Shown: positions 12,192 to 22,891 of the stretch, piece after piece
Layout: each line of letters opens with the position of its first letter
Numbering within the stretch: the stretch's first letter is position 1
Assembly: GCA_022495995.1 (NCBI GenBank)
Contig: JAFEMH010002447.1
Coordinates: forward strand, 62,001-126,000
DNA length: 64,000 nt
Origin: Adenophora triphylla var. japonica
Taxonomy: Eukaryota; Streptophyta; Magnoliopsida; Asterales; Campanulaceae
Reading direction: 5' to 3'
Made by a program: the position numbers and the translations under genes
Notes under the pieces: generated by a model
What the model was told of the DNA's origin: nothing
The model's input: the letters and a program-made list of their open reading frames with translations, nothing else
Databases searched by the model: none

Positions 12192-12937
12192 TGTTGTACT
12201 CCGGCGATTGAATAGCCTGAAACAGAGAAACAAACACGTAAACTAAGCCCGGGCTTCTCCGGCAAAGGCCCTCCGACGTGAGAGTAAGTATTTGCCTTTT
12301 GAGAGAGAGAAATCAATTGACAAGAGTTTAGAGTCAAAAGATAACATATCCAATAATGTGAATTATGGTTTGTATTTATAGGTATAGCCATGTATAATCC
12401 ATGTTGAATTGGATTGCTAAGAGATAAGATATTAATCCTAAGAGGATTATATCTGTTGAGTCCTTGCCGGATAGGAATTTGTATGTGAGGTGGTTACAAT
12501 CCTATGGGGATTATAACTGCTCAATGTCCCAGTTTGAATAGAATAGTATAAACTGCACTTCTGACGTGAGCCGAGCTGGACTCTCCTCGTCATACGTAGC
12601 CAGGTCAGCCTACGATGAGCCGGGGAAGAGATGAAGGAACTGGGGGAGGCCCAATTCCTGGTAACTTGATAGTCGAGGAGGCCTCCTAGTCGTCAAGGGA
12701 GCTCTGCTCGGCCTTGGAGGGAGGTCTCCCTTGGCATTGAATTTTTGGCCTGGATCATTTCACCTAATAAGTCTAGGTCAGCTTAGTGGAATGACGAGAA
12801 GACATAGTTCGAGGAAGGTAGAGAAGTCAATTTCCCTCCTCGTACATCATTCTTGGCAGGATTATGTTTAGGGTCCAATCCGCTTGGGTCCTGTCCGGAC
12901 TAGCCCATATTCGTACTTAGGTTTATACCGTTCAACA
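12192..12937 (-). repeat. Probable TE2 5' LTR (about 746 bp)
   Basis: The minus strand begins TGTTGAACGG (12937) and ends TACAACA (12192), giving matching TGTTG and CAACA ends. A TATAAATA box on the minus strand lies near 12372-12381, about 180 bp from the inner end. U3 contains AGGAGGCCTCCT, a perfect 12-bp palindrome near 12675-12687. I could not find a convincing primer site beside it, and there is no second copy, so the boundaries are tentative. Confidence 0.45.
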
Positions 12938-13986
12938 ATCTTAATAAACTAAGTGATTGCAATTTACCTTACCAAATATGCCTAACTTTTTAATTTCTTA
13001 AAGTGTTTTAAATTAAGAGCTTAACTGGGTTACCAAACAAGCCCGGAGTATATTGTTTTAAAATGGGTGGCTGTAATAAGAGTTATGTCTCACTGAAGTC
13101 TAGGGCTAGATTCCCTTTATTGCTCCTAGCCGGAACCGGAACGTAGTCAAAAAAGAAGTTATATTTGATTTGTTAGTGTTTGTAATGAAAGTATACTTTA
13201 TTTGTTAATATATTACTTGCACTGAAATAAATTTTCACAAAATTTAAATTATTTCTTCAATTAGAAATGCCAAAATATGTTTACCCCAAAAGTATCAAAT
13301 GATTCTCAATTTGCACCCGTTTGAAAAGTCGGTAGGTTTGTTATCTAAACTTTCAAATCGCTCCATTTTCACCTTTGGGCTAACGACGTTAGAAAAACTA
13401 ATAAAATTAATCATGTGAATATTATGTGAGGCCTATTATATTCTTTAACCTAAAAAATAGAAGAGCTTATATGTCTTTTCACCACGAGAAAGCTAGCCGG
13501 TCTTCTTCAATATGCCACCACCATAACCACCACCAACCATCACATTAATCATCGGTCATAATAAAAATCAAACGCCAATTTCAATATTTTTCCTTTATCT
13601 TTTATCAATTCAGGCAATAGTAATAAGGAATTAATCCCAAGGTAACACAAAAAAAAGCAATAATTACTTCAAAATAATAGTTTATTTTAGAAAATTGGAA
13701 ACTCATCTCTGGATTTTCCAAAATCACAGTAGGGTGATTGCAGTGGGCGGGATGAGGAGAATGACTAAGGGGATGGGATGAGGAGAGTGATGAAGTGGGT
13801 GGATGAGGAGGGTGACTAAGGGGTAGGGTGGTGGGGGGAGGGGAGACGGCGTCAGAGGTGAGAAAGTTGTCGAGGAAGAATGGAAAGTGGTGTTGCATCA
13901 GTCGAGGAAGCAGCTTGAGGTGATGAGGAAGGAGTAGTTTTTTTATAAGAAAAAAAAAAGATAGAGAGGAAGGGGTAGTTAATGAA
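12938..13986. other. Unassigned AT-rich sequence
   Basis: I see no gene, LTR or clear repeat in this kilobase. A GA/GT-rich stretch (about 13740-13980) gives a spurious minus-strand ORF of low complexity. It is probably old degraded intergenic DNA flanking the MITE. Confidence 0.4.
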
Positions 13987-14101
13987 TACTCCTCCCATCC
14001 CACAATAATATGCAAAAAGACACTTTTTGGCTGTCCCACAATAATCTGTAAAGTCTCAAAATGGAAATGTGATTCACTTGTCTCTACTCACAACAATTAC
14101 C

Positions 14102-14854
14102 TGTAGGGGAATATAGGGTCTTGATCTTGATACCAAGGCTGGATATATGATTGAATCGTGTATAATCCACTTTCCGAATAAAGTATTTCGACCCTTAATG
14201 CCTGGGTTACACAAAATCTTTATTGGGATAAGACAATCACGCAATTTGTTTCTAGGCAAAGAAGACAAATCTAAAACTTGAGAATTGTTTTTGCTTTCGT
14301 TATTGTTGTATCACTCTTGTGTTTTTCATGTGTGTACAAATGAGATCAATCTCTGTATATATACAGATGGAGAGGCATCAGATAAAGGGTACAATCAAAA
14401 GACATGTCTTTAGCCAAGCAATGTGTCTTTTCATTTTGAACTGGCACCTGTTCAGGAACTACTCGGCCGAGTCAAGGGACTCGCTCGGCCGAGCAAAGAT
14501 GGCCCAAGTCATTTTGCCCAACTGCACGTCCGTGTCTTTTGAACTGCACGACCGTGTCAATCATACTGCTTGGCCGAGCAAGAAATATGCCTCGGCCGAG
14601 CAAGGCTGTCCAAAAACTTGGACAATCTGCTATGCTCTGCTCGACCGAGTCAAGGACTCTGCTCGGCCGAGCACATCAGCAAAATGTTCTACCCTTTAAC
14701 TTTTACTTTTATATCGAGGTTGACTTCATTTTAGCTCAAACGAGTGTGTACTCCACACTTTCCCTTACTCGTATCCGAGTCTAATACGAATCACATTGAT
14801 CTCTAGTAAATCACCATTACAATAAAATAGTTGATGACACTAAAATCACCAACA
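14102..14854 (-). repeat. TE3 3' LTR
   Basis: The LTR begins TGTAGGGGAATATAGGG and ends ATCACCAACA on the plus strand. It is the 3' LTR because the genes run leftward. It has the same length as the other copy. Several of its palindromes carry C-to-T or G-to-A changes at CpG (for example 14568-14579 and 14639-14650), while the other LTR keeps the perfect form. Confidence 0.92.
14354..14672 (-). promoter_or_regulatory. TE3 3' LTR: TATA region and six palindromes
   Basis: TGTATATATACA at 14354-14365 is the likely TATA region. Upstream on the minus strand lie six copies of a CTCGGCCGAG palindrome: 14461-14472, 14483-14494, 14568-14579, 14591-14600, 14639-14650 and 14661-14672. They occur mostly in pairs 22 bp apart. 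Confidence 0.7.
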
Positions 14855-14869
14855 AATCCCCTCCATTTT

Positions 14870-15387
14870 AGTGTAATCCTTTGATTTACTAAACTTTATA
14901 AATAACAAAACAAACGAATGCGTAAATGAAAATGTCTTGCGATTGAATTTTCATCTTAGTATAATACACATTTCAAATACTCGAGAATCGGGGTGTCCTA
15001 ATGATTGAACCCGTCAACTCATATGAATACCTGAAGATACTATACACATAAGTTTCATACAATTCTCTTTATTTAATTTTGACACTATTACAAGCCATGT
15101 GTCCATATCCAATAGTGAACATATAGGAAGCCAAGTCCTAGCTTCTTGAAGCGGCAAAACTTCATGTCCACATAGGTAGTTCCTTTTAATCTTGCACATG
15201 CATTTGCAATTTTTCAAAGGAACTATTAAGAAGATATTCTTCAACCTAACCATTACTTGCAGGTCTGAACACATACCTTGGGAAAGATAATAACATGTGT
15301 TCCAATCTCCAACTACGAGCTTTCCACATTGAATTCAAGCTTCTAACGTTGTATTAGAAGGGAATTGGGTATCTCACAATTAGAGGA
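14870..15387 (-). other. TE3 3' untranslated region
   Basis: This lies between the RNase H end and the 3' LTR purine tract. No supported gene is seen. An 86-codon minus-strand ORF here has no recognisable features. Confidence 0.5.
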
Positions 15388-18300
15388 TTAAATGGACTTT
15401 AATCCCATTCCCATTGCAGACTTATTTACCAAGTCTCTGGCTAACCCCTTCGTCAAGTGGTCAGCCAAATTTTGTTGCGACCGAACAAACTCAACTGATA
15501 TCACACCATTCATGATTAACTCCCGAATCATACAATGTCTGACACAAAAGTGTCTAGACTTGCCATTATACATTTGACTATAAGCCCTAGCCAACGTAGT
15601 TGCACTATCACAATGGATAGATATTGGTGATATCAGTTTTGGACATAATGGAATCTCATATATCACGTTTCGAAGCCACTCCGCTTCTTTTCCAGCAGCA
15701 GCCAATGCTACAAACTCAGATTCCATTGTAGAATGTGTAATACATGTTTGCTTTTTGGAAGCCCAAGAAATGGCACCTCCTCCAAGCAAGAACACCCAAC
15801 CACTAGTAGAAGATGAATCTTCTTGGTTGATCCAACTAGCATCTGTTTAACCTTCTAATATAGAAGGATGTCCGCAATAACACAAACCATAGTCCATAGT
15901 ACATTTTAAGTACTTGAACACCCTTGTTATAGCATGCCAATTCTGTCTACTAGGATTACTAGTGAACCTGCTCAATCTTCCAACTGCATAAGCAATATCA
16001 GGTCAAGTGCCCGTCATAGCATACATAAAACTGCGTATGGCTTTTGAATATTCGAGCTGTGACACAGGTTTACCAGTGTTTGACACAAGTTTCTCAGTAG
16101 GATCCATGGGAGTACTAACTTTAGAACAATCATCACAATTAAACCTCTTGAGAATTTTCTCAATATAATGAGATTGTGTAATTGCAATTCCCTTGTTCAT
16201 CCGTTTAATCTTTATACCAAGAATTACGTCGGCTTCTCCCATGTCCTTCATAGAAAACTTTGATGACAAAAACTTCTTAGTTTCATCAACTACATTTTGG
16301 TCTATGCCAAAAATCAACATGTCATCTACATATAGGCTGATGATTACACCTTTGACGGATTCATCAAATCTGCTATATACACATTTGTCTGACTGATTTA
16401 ATACAAAACCATTCGAAAAAACAACCTCATCAAATTTTTGATGCCACTGTTTAGGTGCTTGCTACAGCCCATACAATGACTTAATTAACTTACATACCTT
16501 ATGTTCATTACCTGGCATAACAAATCCTTCAGGTTGTTTCATAAACACTTCTTCTTATAAATCACCATTTAAAAATGCTATTTTGACATCCATTTGATGG
16601 ATCAATAGATTCTGAATAGCTTCCAAAGCTATCATTAATCTAATAGTAGTGATACGAGAAGCCGGTGCATAGGTATCGAAGTAATCGATCCCTTCCTTTT
16701 GTCTATAGCCTTGGATTACCAATCGAGCTTTAGACTTGTCAATTGTTCCATCGACTTTCATCTTCTTTTTGAAGATCCATTTGCACCCTAAAGGTTTACA
16801 GCCTGGTGGTAAATCGGACAAGACCCACATATTATTTTCCATAATAGAACTAATCTCATCATCGATTGCTTCTTTCCAAAAACCAGCATCTCGATATTTT
16901 ATTGCTTCATCATAGGTTCTTGGATCCTCCTCTATACTATAACAGTAAGAGTATTGAGATTCAATTTGATCTCTTGATCCCATAACTAAATATAGTTGAA
17001 AGTCAGAACCATATGATTTAGCTTTTCTTACTCTTTTACTTTTATGAGGTTCGGGCGTCTCACTTGGTATATCAATTGAATGATCATCCATTTGAGATTC
17101 AGCCGACATTGGTATAATATCCTTTGGTCTAGGTATTGAAGAAAAACGATTCTCATCAAAGATTGCATCTCTCGATTCTATAATTGTGTTAATAGAAATG
17201 AATTCATTAGGTTCTATAACATAAAACCTATATGCCTTGGAATGCTCAGCATATCCAACAAAGATGCAGTCAATACCTTTTTCTCCCAACCTTTTCCTTT
17301 TAGGGTCCGGAAGTCTAACTACGGCCCTACATCCCCAAACTCACAAAAATGTCAAGTTTGGTCATTTCTTATACCAAAGCTCATATGGGGTAATTTTTTT
17401 CCTTTTATTATAAACTCTATTCAATAAATGACAAGCCGTTAACATGGCTTCTCCCCAAAACCCGTCACTCAAGCCCGAGTAAGACAACATGGTGTTAACC
17501 ATTTCTTCAAGAGTTCTATTCTTCCTTTCAGACACACCATTTTGTTGTGGTACATAAGGAGCCATAGTTTCATGAATTATCCCTACGGTTTGGAAATATT
17601 TAGGATCATAATATTCACCACCTCTATCCGTACGTAAGGTTTTAATCAAGCCATTTAGTTGAAGTTCAACTTCTGTTTTATAAATTTTAAATTTATCTAG
17701 GGCTTCATCTTTTGCATGCAGCAAGTAAATATAGCAAAACCTAGAAGCATCATCTATAAAAGTGACAATATACTTTTTATTGCCTAAAGATGGAGTTGCA
17801 TGAAAATCACATAGATCACTATGAATTAATTAAAGTTTTACAGAATTTCTTGTAACACTTTTAAAAGATTTTCTAGTGATTTTTGTCAACATGCAAGTAT
17901 TATACTTTTCCGTATTATTATCAATAACAGGAATCCAACCATCTTTGGACATTTTAAGCATTCTTTTATAGTGCACATGTCCTAACCGAGCATGCCATAA
18001 TGAGGAATTGGTAACAACAGAAGAAGTCATATAAACAGAACTAGAGTTAACAGGAATTTTATTTAAATTCAACATAAAGATCCCATTATTATAATAACCA
18101 AATCCTACAAACACACCCGACTTTGATAAAATATACTTATCGGATTCATAAACTTGTTTGTATCCACACTTGTTCAAGACAGGACCAGAAATTAAATTCT
18201 TACGAAGTTTAGGTACATATAAAACATTAAACAAAGAAATAGTTTTCCCCGAACTGAATTCCAACACCACACTTCCTCTTCCTTGAATAGGAGCGGAATG

Positions 18301-19365
18301 GTCATCACCCATGTAAAGGACAGATCCGTCTTTCATTGGTTCATATGTCTTAAACCAACAACGATCTTTACAAACATGAGTTGTGGCACCGGAATCAATC
18401 CACCATGCAATAGCATCATCCTGCACATAAAATGCTTCAGAAATTAGTGAAACAGAATTTTTAATAAATCTGTTCCAACTAAGTATTAAATTTTGACCTT
18501 GGTTTTGAGAATGGTCCTTAGACCCCTTTCCCAAACCACTGGTGCTTGCGTTGTTCTTGTTGCTTCCAACACAACAATCTTTCTTAAAGTGACCAGTTTT
18601 GCCACACTTCCAACATGCCAATTTAGGCTTCTTGTTGGAACCAAAACCATTGTCTTTGAAACTACGTTTCTTTCCTTTGTTTTTATTGTTTCCATCCTCA
18701 TTAATCATATTTACCGAGGGTCCAGCAACTTCTTTTCCTTTGCCTTTGTCGTTCTCTTGCGCCCTAAGAGATTCCTCTATGCACAAGTGACTACCAAGTT
18801 GAACCAAAGACAGATCGTCTTTACCATGTTTCAAAGTGTGTTTGAAATCCTTCCAGGAGGGAGGCAACTTATCAATCACACTTGAAACAGATATTGACTC
18901 ATCCATCTTCAACCCATGTTGTGTATATTGTCCAAGGATTCTAAGGAGTTCATTGAATTGTTCCATGACAGGTCTTGAATCGACCATCTTGTAATTATTA
19001 AAATTACTTACAAGGAACTTCTTACTTGAAGCATCCTCTGCCATGTACTTGGATTCAAGAGAATCCCATAACTCTTTTGCAGATTCCTCATTTTGATAAA
19101 TGTCAAATAGAAAATCAGACATACCGTTTAATATGTGTCCTCTGCAGATGTAGTCATCATTTTCCCACTTTGATCTACGTCCGACTGCTTCCAAGTTATC
19201 ATCTTCAAGCAATTCTAGAATAGGGGTAGATAGAACATACACCACTTTTAACGTTGTTAAAAGAAAGTGCATCTTCTTTTGCCAACGCCTGAAATCTTGT
19301 CCTTCAAATTTGTCTAGCTTTCCAAATTTAGTCGTTATCTCCTTCACAGTACTTCCACCAGCCAT
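15388..19365 (-). pseudogene. TE3 gag-pol polyprotein (gag, protease, integrase, RT, RNase H)
   Basis: A single frame runs from an ATG at 19365 (an alternative lies three codons upstream) to 15388, with no frameshift and about eight in-frame stops. In order it encodes a copia gag (FEGQDFRRWQKKMHFLLTTL), a CX2CX4HX4C knuckle (CWKCGKTGHFKKDC, near 18570-18612) and protease (WWIDSGATTHVC). Next come the pre-integrase zinc motif (SLWHARLGHVHYKRM), the integrase core (TDRGGEY, QQNGVSERKNRTLEE), RT (LYVDDMLIFG) and RNase H ([19 protein letters not shown]). At least three of the stops are TGA at CGA positions, consistent with CpG deamination. Gene order protease-integrase-RT proves Ty1/copia; the lineage is not assigned. 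Confidence 0.92.
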
Positions 19366-19392
19366 GAGTATCACCTAAATACTTTATTCGTT

Positions 19393-20145
19393 TGTAGGGG
19401 AATATAGGGTCTTGATCTTGATACCAAGGCTGGATATATGATTGAATCGTGTATAATCTACTTTCCGAATAAAGTATTTCGACCCTTAATGCCTGGGTTA
19501 CACAAAATCTTTATTGAGATAAGACAATCACGCAATTTGTTTCTAGGCAAAGAAGACAAATCTAAAAATTGAGAATTGTTTTTGCTTTCGTTACTGTTGT
19601 ATCACTCTTGTGTTTTTCATGTGTGTACAAATGAGATCAATCTCTGTATATATATAGATGGAGAGGCATCAAATAAAGAGTACAATCAAAAGACATGTCT
19701 TTAGCCAAGCAATGTGTCTTTTCATTTTGAACTGGCACCTGTTCAGGAACTGCTCGGCCGAGTCAAGGGACTCGCTCGGCCGAGCAAAGATGGCCCAAGT
19801 CATTTTGCCCAACTGCACGTCCGTGTCTTTTGAACTGCACGGCCGTGTCAATCATACTGCTCGGCCGAGCAAGGCATATGCCTCGGCCGAGTAAGGCTGT
19901 CCAGAAACTTGGACAATCTGCTATGCTCTGCTCGGCCGAGTCAAGGACTCTGCTCGGCCGAGCACATCAGCAAAATGTGTTGCCCTTTAACTTTTACTTC
20001 TTTATCGAGGTTGACTTCGTTTTAGCTCAAACGAGTGTGTACTCCACACATTCCCTTACTCGTATTTGAGTCTAATACGAATCACATTGATCTCTAGTAA
20101 ATCACCATTACAATAAAATAGTTGATGACACTAAAATCACCAACA
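19393..20145 (-). repeat. TE3 5' LTR
   Basis: This is the same 753 bp as the 3' LTR, directly upstream of the gag start on the minus strand. The TATA-like TATATATA lies near 19645-19656. TTACC follows at 20146-20150. Confidence 0.92.
19645..19963 (-). promoter_or_regulatory. TE3 5' LTR promoter with six CTCGGCCGAG palindromes
   Basis: The perfect GCTCGGCCGAGC appears at 19774-19785, 19859-19870 and 19952-19963. Close variants lie at 19752-19763, 19882-19891 and 19930-19941. All lie upstream of the TATA region at about 19645-19656 on the transcribed (minus) strand, 100-310 bp away. Confidence 0.72.
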
Positions 20146-20274
20146 TTACCTACTTACTCCACTTTCTTTCTCATACACAACCATCTACACTCACAACATA
20201 TCACCTTTTTCACATTATACCTTAATTCGTGTGCCATCCCATTTTATACGCATTTTTCCGGGACGGAGGGAGTA

Positions 20275-20912
20275 TACTGGAAAACAGGAAATGGGGGAAG
20301 GGGTATTAAGTTCTAGGTTTTATGTTTTTTTTAGAATTCATTATTTTACATTGCTTTAGATTATAATATTAGAATTGTTAACTCAAGATTATAATAATAA
20401 TAAATTTAGAAATTATAATAAAATATTTTTAGAAATTATAATAAAATATTTTTATTACATTAAATTTCTTGTTTTTATTTCATTATTTTTATTTTGAAAA
20501 TAAATCAATATATTATTAAATAAATGGATATAATTTTTTAATATTTTTGATTCAAAAAAGTTTATTTTTGAATTTTTCATGACTAGAGTGTGAAAAAAAA
20601 AATTGAAAAAAAATTAAAAGTTAAATTCTTTATGTACTTCATTGTGTAATCAACAAGTACAGAAAAAGCTCTATTTTACATTAAGTTTTATTTATTACTA
20701 AACAAAAATACAAGTGATTAATAACGTATTAACAAAAGTAAATAAATAAATTGAAACAATATATTACTAATAAAATTAGAAAAATATTAGTCTCGAATTT
20801 ATTGATTAAAAAAGATAGAAAGAAAAGAAAAGAAAAAAAAACAAACAAACAAAATCAATCATGTGATCGCTTTAAATCTCAATAAAATTTGGCCTTTTCA
20901 TTATCGAGTAGG
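20275..20912. other. AT-rich spacer
   Basis: This is very AT-rich, with short A/T homopolymers and a tandem pair of AGAAATTATAATAAAATATTT-like units near 20405-20450. No gene or element end was recognised. Confidence 0.5.
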
Positions 20913-21471
20913 TCTAGGGAGAAACGCGTTTCTCCATAAGTTATGGAGAAACGGGTTTCTGGATATCCAGAAGCTTTGGGATTGATATCCGTGAAGCTTT
21001 GGGGACGGATATCCAGAAAAAGATTTGAGACCAAATCCAAGGCCAAGACCAAATTTCGATTACGGATATCACTTTCACAAGGTTCCTGGATATCCGTAAC
21101 ATTGAATATGGATATCCGAAGCCTTAAAACTTATATCCAGAAGCCAATTCTAAATTTCTGGATATCACTTACATAAGATTCTGGATATCCTTTCAAAGGG
21201 TTCTGGATATCCAGAACCTTTGAGACTGATATCCAGAAGTAACCATGGGCCAAGGTCATGGCCAATACAAAATTTCTGGATATCCTTTCAAAAGGTTCTG
21301 GATATCCTTTCAAAGGGTTCTGGATATCCAGAACCTTTGAGACTGATATCCAGAAGTAACCATGGGCCAAGGTCATGGCCAATACAAAATTTCTGGATAT
21401 CCTTTCAAAAGGTTTTGGATACCCGTAACCCGTTTCTCCAAAACTTATGGAGAAACGCGTTTCTCCCTAGA
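20913..21471. mobile_element. Foldback element with 45-bp inverted ends and GATATC-rich core
   Basis: The first and last about 45 bp are inverted copies differing at one base; each begins TCTAGGGAGAAACGCG. Each end itself contains the 18-bp palindrome GGAGAAACGCGTTTCTCC. The core holds 15 GATATC sites, many as GGATATCC, and a perfect or near-perfect 117-bp direct repeat (about 21177-21293 and 21294-21410). It encodes no transposase, and ORFs here are by-products of the repeats. I could not find a clear target duplication, so the superfamily is unknown. Confidence 0.7.
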
Positions 21472-21789
21472 TTTTCACTTCATTATCACGTAAGTTGTTT
21501 TTTCGAAAATTTTGAAAATGAATTCACATATATTTGGACTTTGTTGCAGTTTTTAATAATTTATTGGTTTAAAAATTACATTTATATATTTTTTATGAAC
21601 AATGATTCTCTTCTCTGAAAAAGAATAATTTGGCAAGATTATTTGTTTCAATCCACAAAAATGCTTTATATCATCCTAACATACTCCATATTTTTTCTCA
21701 AAAGGCATATTTGCATATAATGAAATATAATAAGACTAATTTATCTTTTGATAATGACATTTTATAGAGAAAAAATAGAATTTGTTGTT

Positions 21790-21793
<4 letters not shown>
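21472..21793. other. AT-rich spacer
   Basis: No recognisable gene or repeat is present between the foldback element and the TA microsatellite. Confidence 0.5.

Positions 21794-21845
<52 letters not shown>
21794..21845. repeat. TA dinucleotide microsatellite
   Basis: This is an uninterrupted run of about 26 TA units. It is fully self-complementary and could extrude as a cruciform. Confidence 0.95.
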
Positions 21846-21849
<4 letters not shown>

Positions 21850-21898
21850 ACACATTTATTATATAATTTTCAAAGGTTGATCTCATCATATATGTAGA

Positions 21899-22839
21899 TG
21901 TTAGAACATGTGTTGCCATGTGTGTTGTCCCTTGTGTCACAAATCAGTGTTGCCACATGTGTTGCCAATTGAATTTGACAACACCAGAATAGTTACTGTA
22001 TTTTTCACAAATAATAACGTGTAAATTAATGTTTATATATCAGTTATTAGTCTGATGTTTGTGAGCTTGATCAGGTCAACAGAAGATGTCCAGGCGTGAA
22101 CTTCGAAGGAGATGAAGAAAAGTTACATATAAACACATGTTTATATGTAAAATTGATGACCAAGTAAAAAGGCTATTGGTTATCTATTCATGGGGAGTTT
22201 AGGATAAAGTACAAGGTATCTACAGCAGAGGTGTACAAGCAAGAGAAGCCATGAAGACCAAGTCTTCTACAAATGAGGCGAGTAGGTGCTATTTTGGAGG
22301 AACAACTTCAAGGCTATTTATTTGATCATTTTGAGTAGGCTCCAAGTTTTGGAGGCCTAAATATAGTGCAGTCGATCAGCTTAAGTGATCATCCAATTCA
22401 GAAGACACAAATCTGCACAAGAAAGAATTCTGCTCTTCAGTGTCGCCATTCAGTGTTGGCAACACTTTGTCCAACACTCGAGAGTTTCACATATATCTTT
22501 GTATTTTCGTGAGGTTTTGAGTGTTAGTATTCAGGGAGAGTTCTATATTTATTGTTCCTTCAGTTAATGATTATTAATCATTAAGGGAACTTTTCGACCT
22601 TGTAATTAAATCATTATATATAGAAAGGTTTTGCCCTCCTGGCACCCATCAAGTTATATATTTATATAACTTGATTAAAATATAATTCTTGTGTATTGTT
22701 ATTTATTCTTCCGCTGCAATTAGATTTATTTCTATTATTCGTTGTTTTTGAAATTGTGTGCGTTGTTGTTAGTGTTGCCGATACTAAGGACAACAATTGT
22801 GAGTTTCATCTCACTTTTACTAAGACATAGACAATTTCA
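21899..22839 (+). repeat. TE4 5' LTR (about 941 bp)
   Basis: It starts TGTTAGAACATG and ends AATTTCA just before the primer site. It contains clusters of GTGTTGCC and its complement (21905-21990, 22440-22490, 22765-22800), including AGTGTTGGCAACACT, an inverted repeat around one base. Near 22647-22675 is a hairpin with 13-bp arms around ATCAAGTTATATA. No second LTR is in the window to confirm the ends. Confidence 0.7.
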
Positions 22840-22841
22840 AT

Positions 22842-22854
22842 TGATATCAGAGCC
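22842..22854 (+). promoter_or_regulatory. TE4 primer binding site
   Basis: TGATATCAGAGCC differs by one base from TGGTATCAGAGC, the copia site complementary to initiator methionine tRNA. Confidence 0.75.
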
Positions 22855-22891
22855 TAGCACTTGATATACCAAGTGTTTTGATCCTTTTGTC

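Larger units (their letters stand above)
9314..12937 (-). mobile_element. TE2: Ty3/gypsy element, gag and LTR only visible
   Basis: The minus-strand gag at 9898-11795 and a probable 5' LTR at 12192-12937 define the element. Its internal part is interrupted on the left by TE1, so pol is either lost or lies beyond position 1. The gag differs clearly from TE1 gag, so this is a separate family, probably also Tat-like judging by its HX4HX4C knuckle. Confidence 0.65.
14102..20145 (-). mobile_element. TE3: complete Ty1/copia element
   Basis: Two LTRs of exactly 753 bp (14102-14854 and 19393-20145) bound the element, and TTACC is duplicated at 14097-14101 and 20146-20150. The internal part is one minus-strand gag-pol frame. 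A purine tract (AAATGGAGGGGATTT on the minus strand, about 14855-14869) adjoins the 3' LTR. The expected TGGTATCAGAGC primer site is not evident next to the 5' LTR. By eye the two LTRs differ at roughly 20-25 positions, mostly transitions, so the insertion is not very old although pol is dead. Confidence 0.93.
13989..20272. mobile_element. Stowaway-like MITE split by TE3
   Basis: The left end reads CTCCTCCCATCCC (13989) and the right end GGGACGGAGGGAG (to 20272). They are inverted copies of the CTCCCTCCGTCCC ends typical of Stowaway elements. TA dinucleotides flank both sides (13987-13988 and 20273-20274), as expected for Tc1/mariner-type target duplication. Removing TE3 and one TTACC leaves about 235 bp, a normal MITE length with no coding capacity. 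Confidence 0.75.

Noticed and set aside
13605..14039. 144-codon minus-strand ORF
   Set aside because: It starts inside the MITE end and runs through Pro/Ser/His low-complexity sequence; there is no domain.
21220..21618. ORFs in the foldback element (both strands)
   Set aside because: The repeated peptides come from the 117-bp direct repeat and GATATCC units, with no family resemblance.
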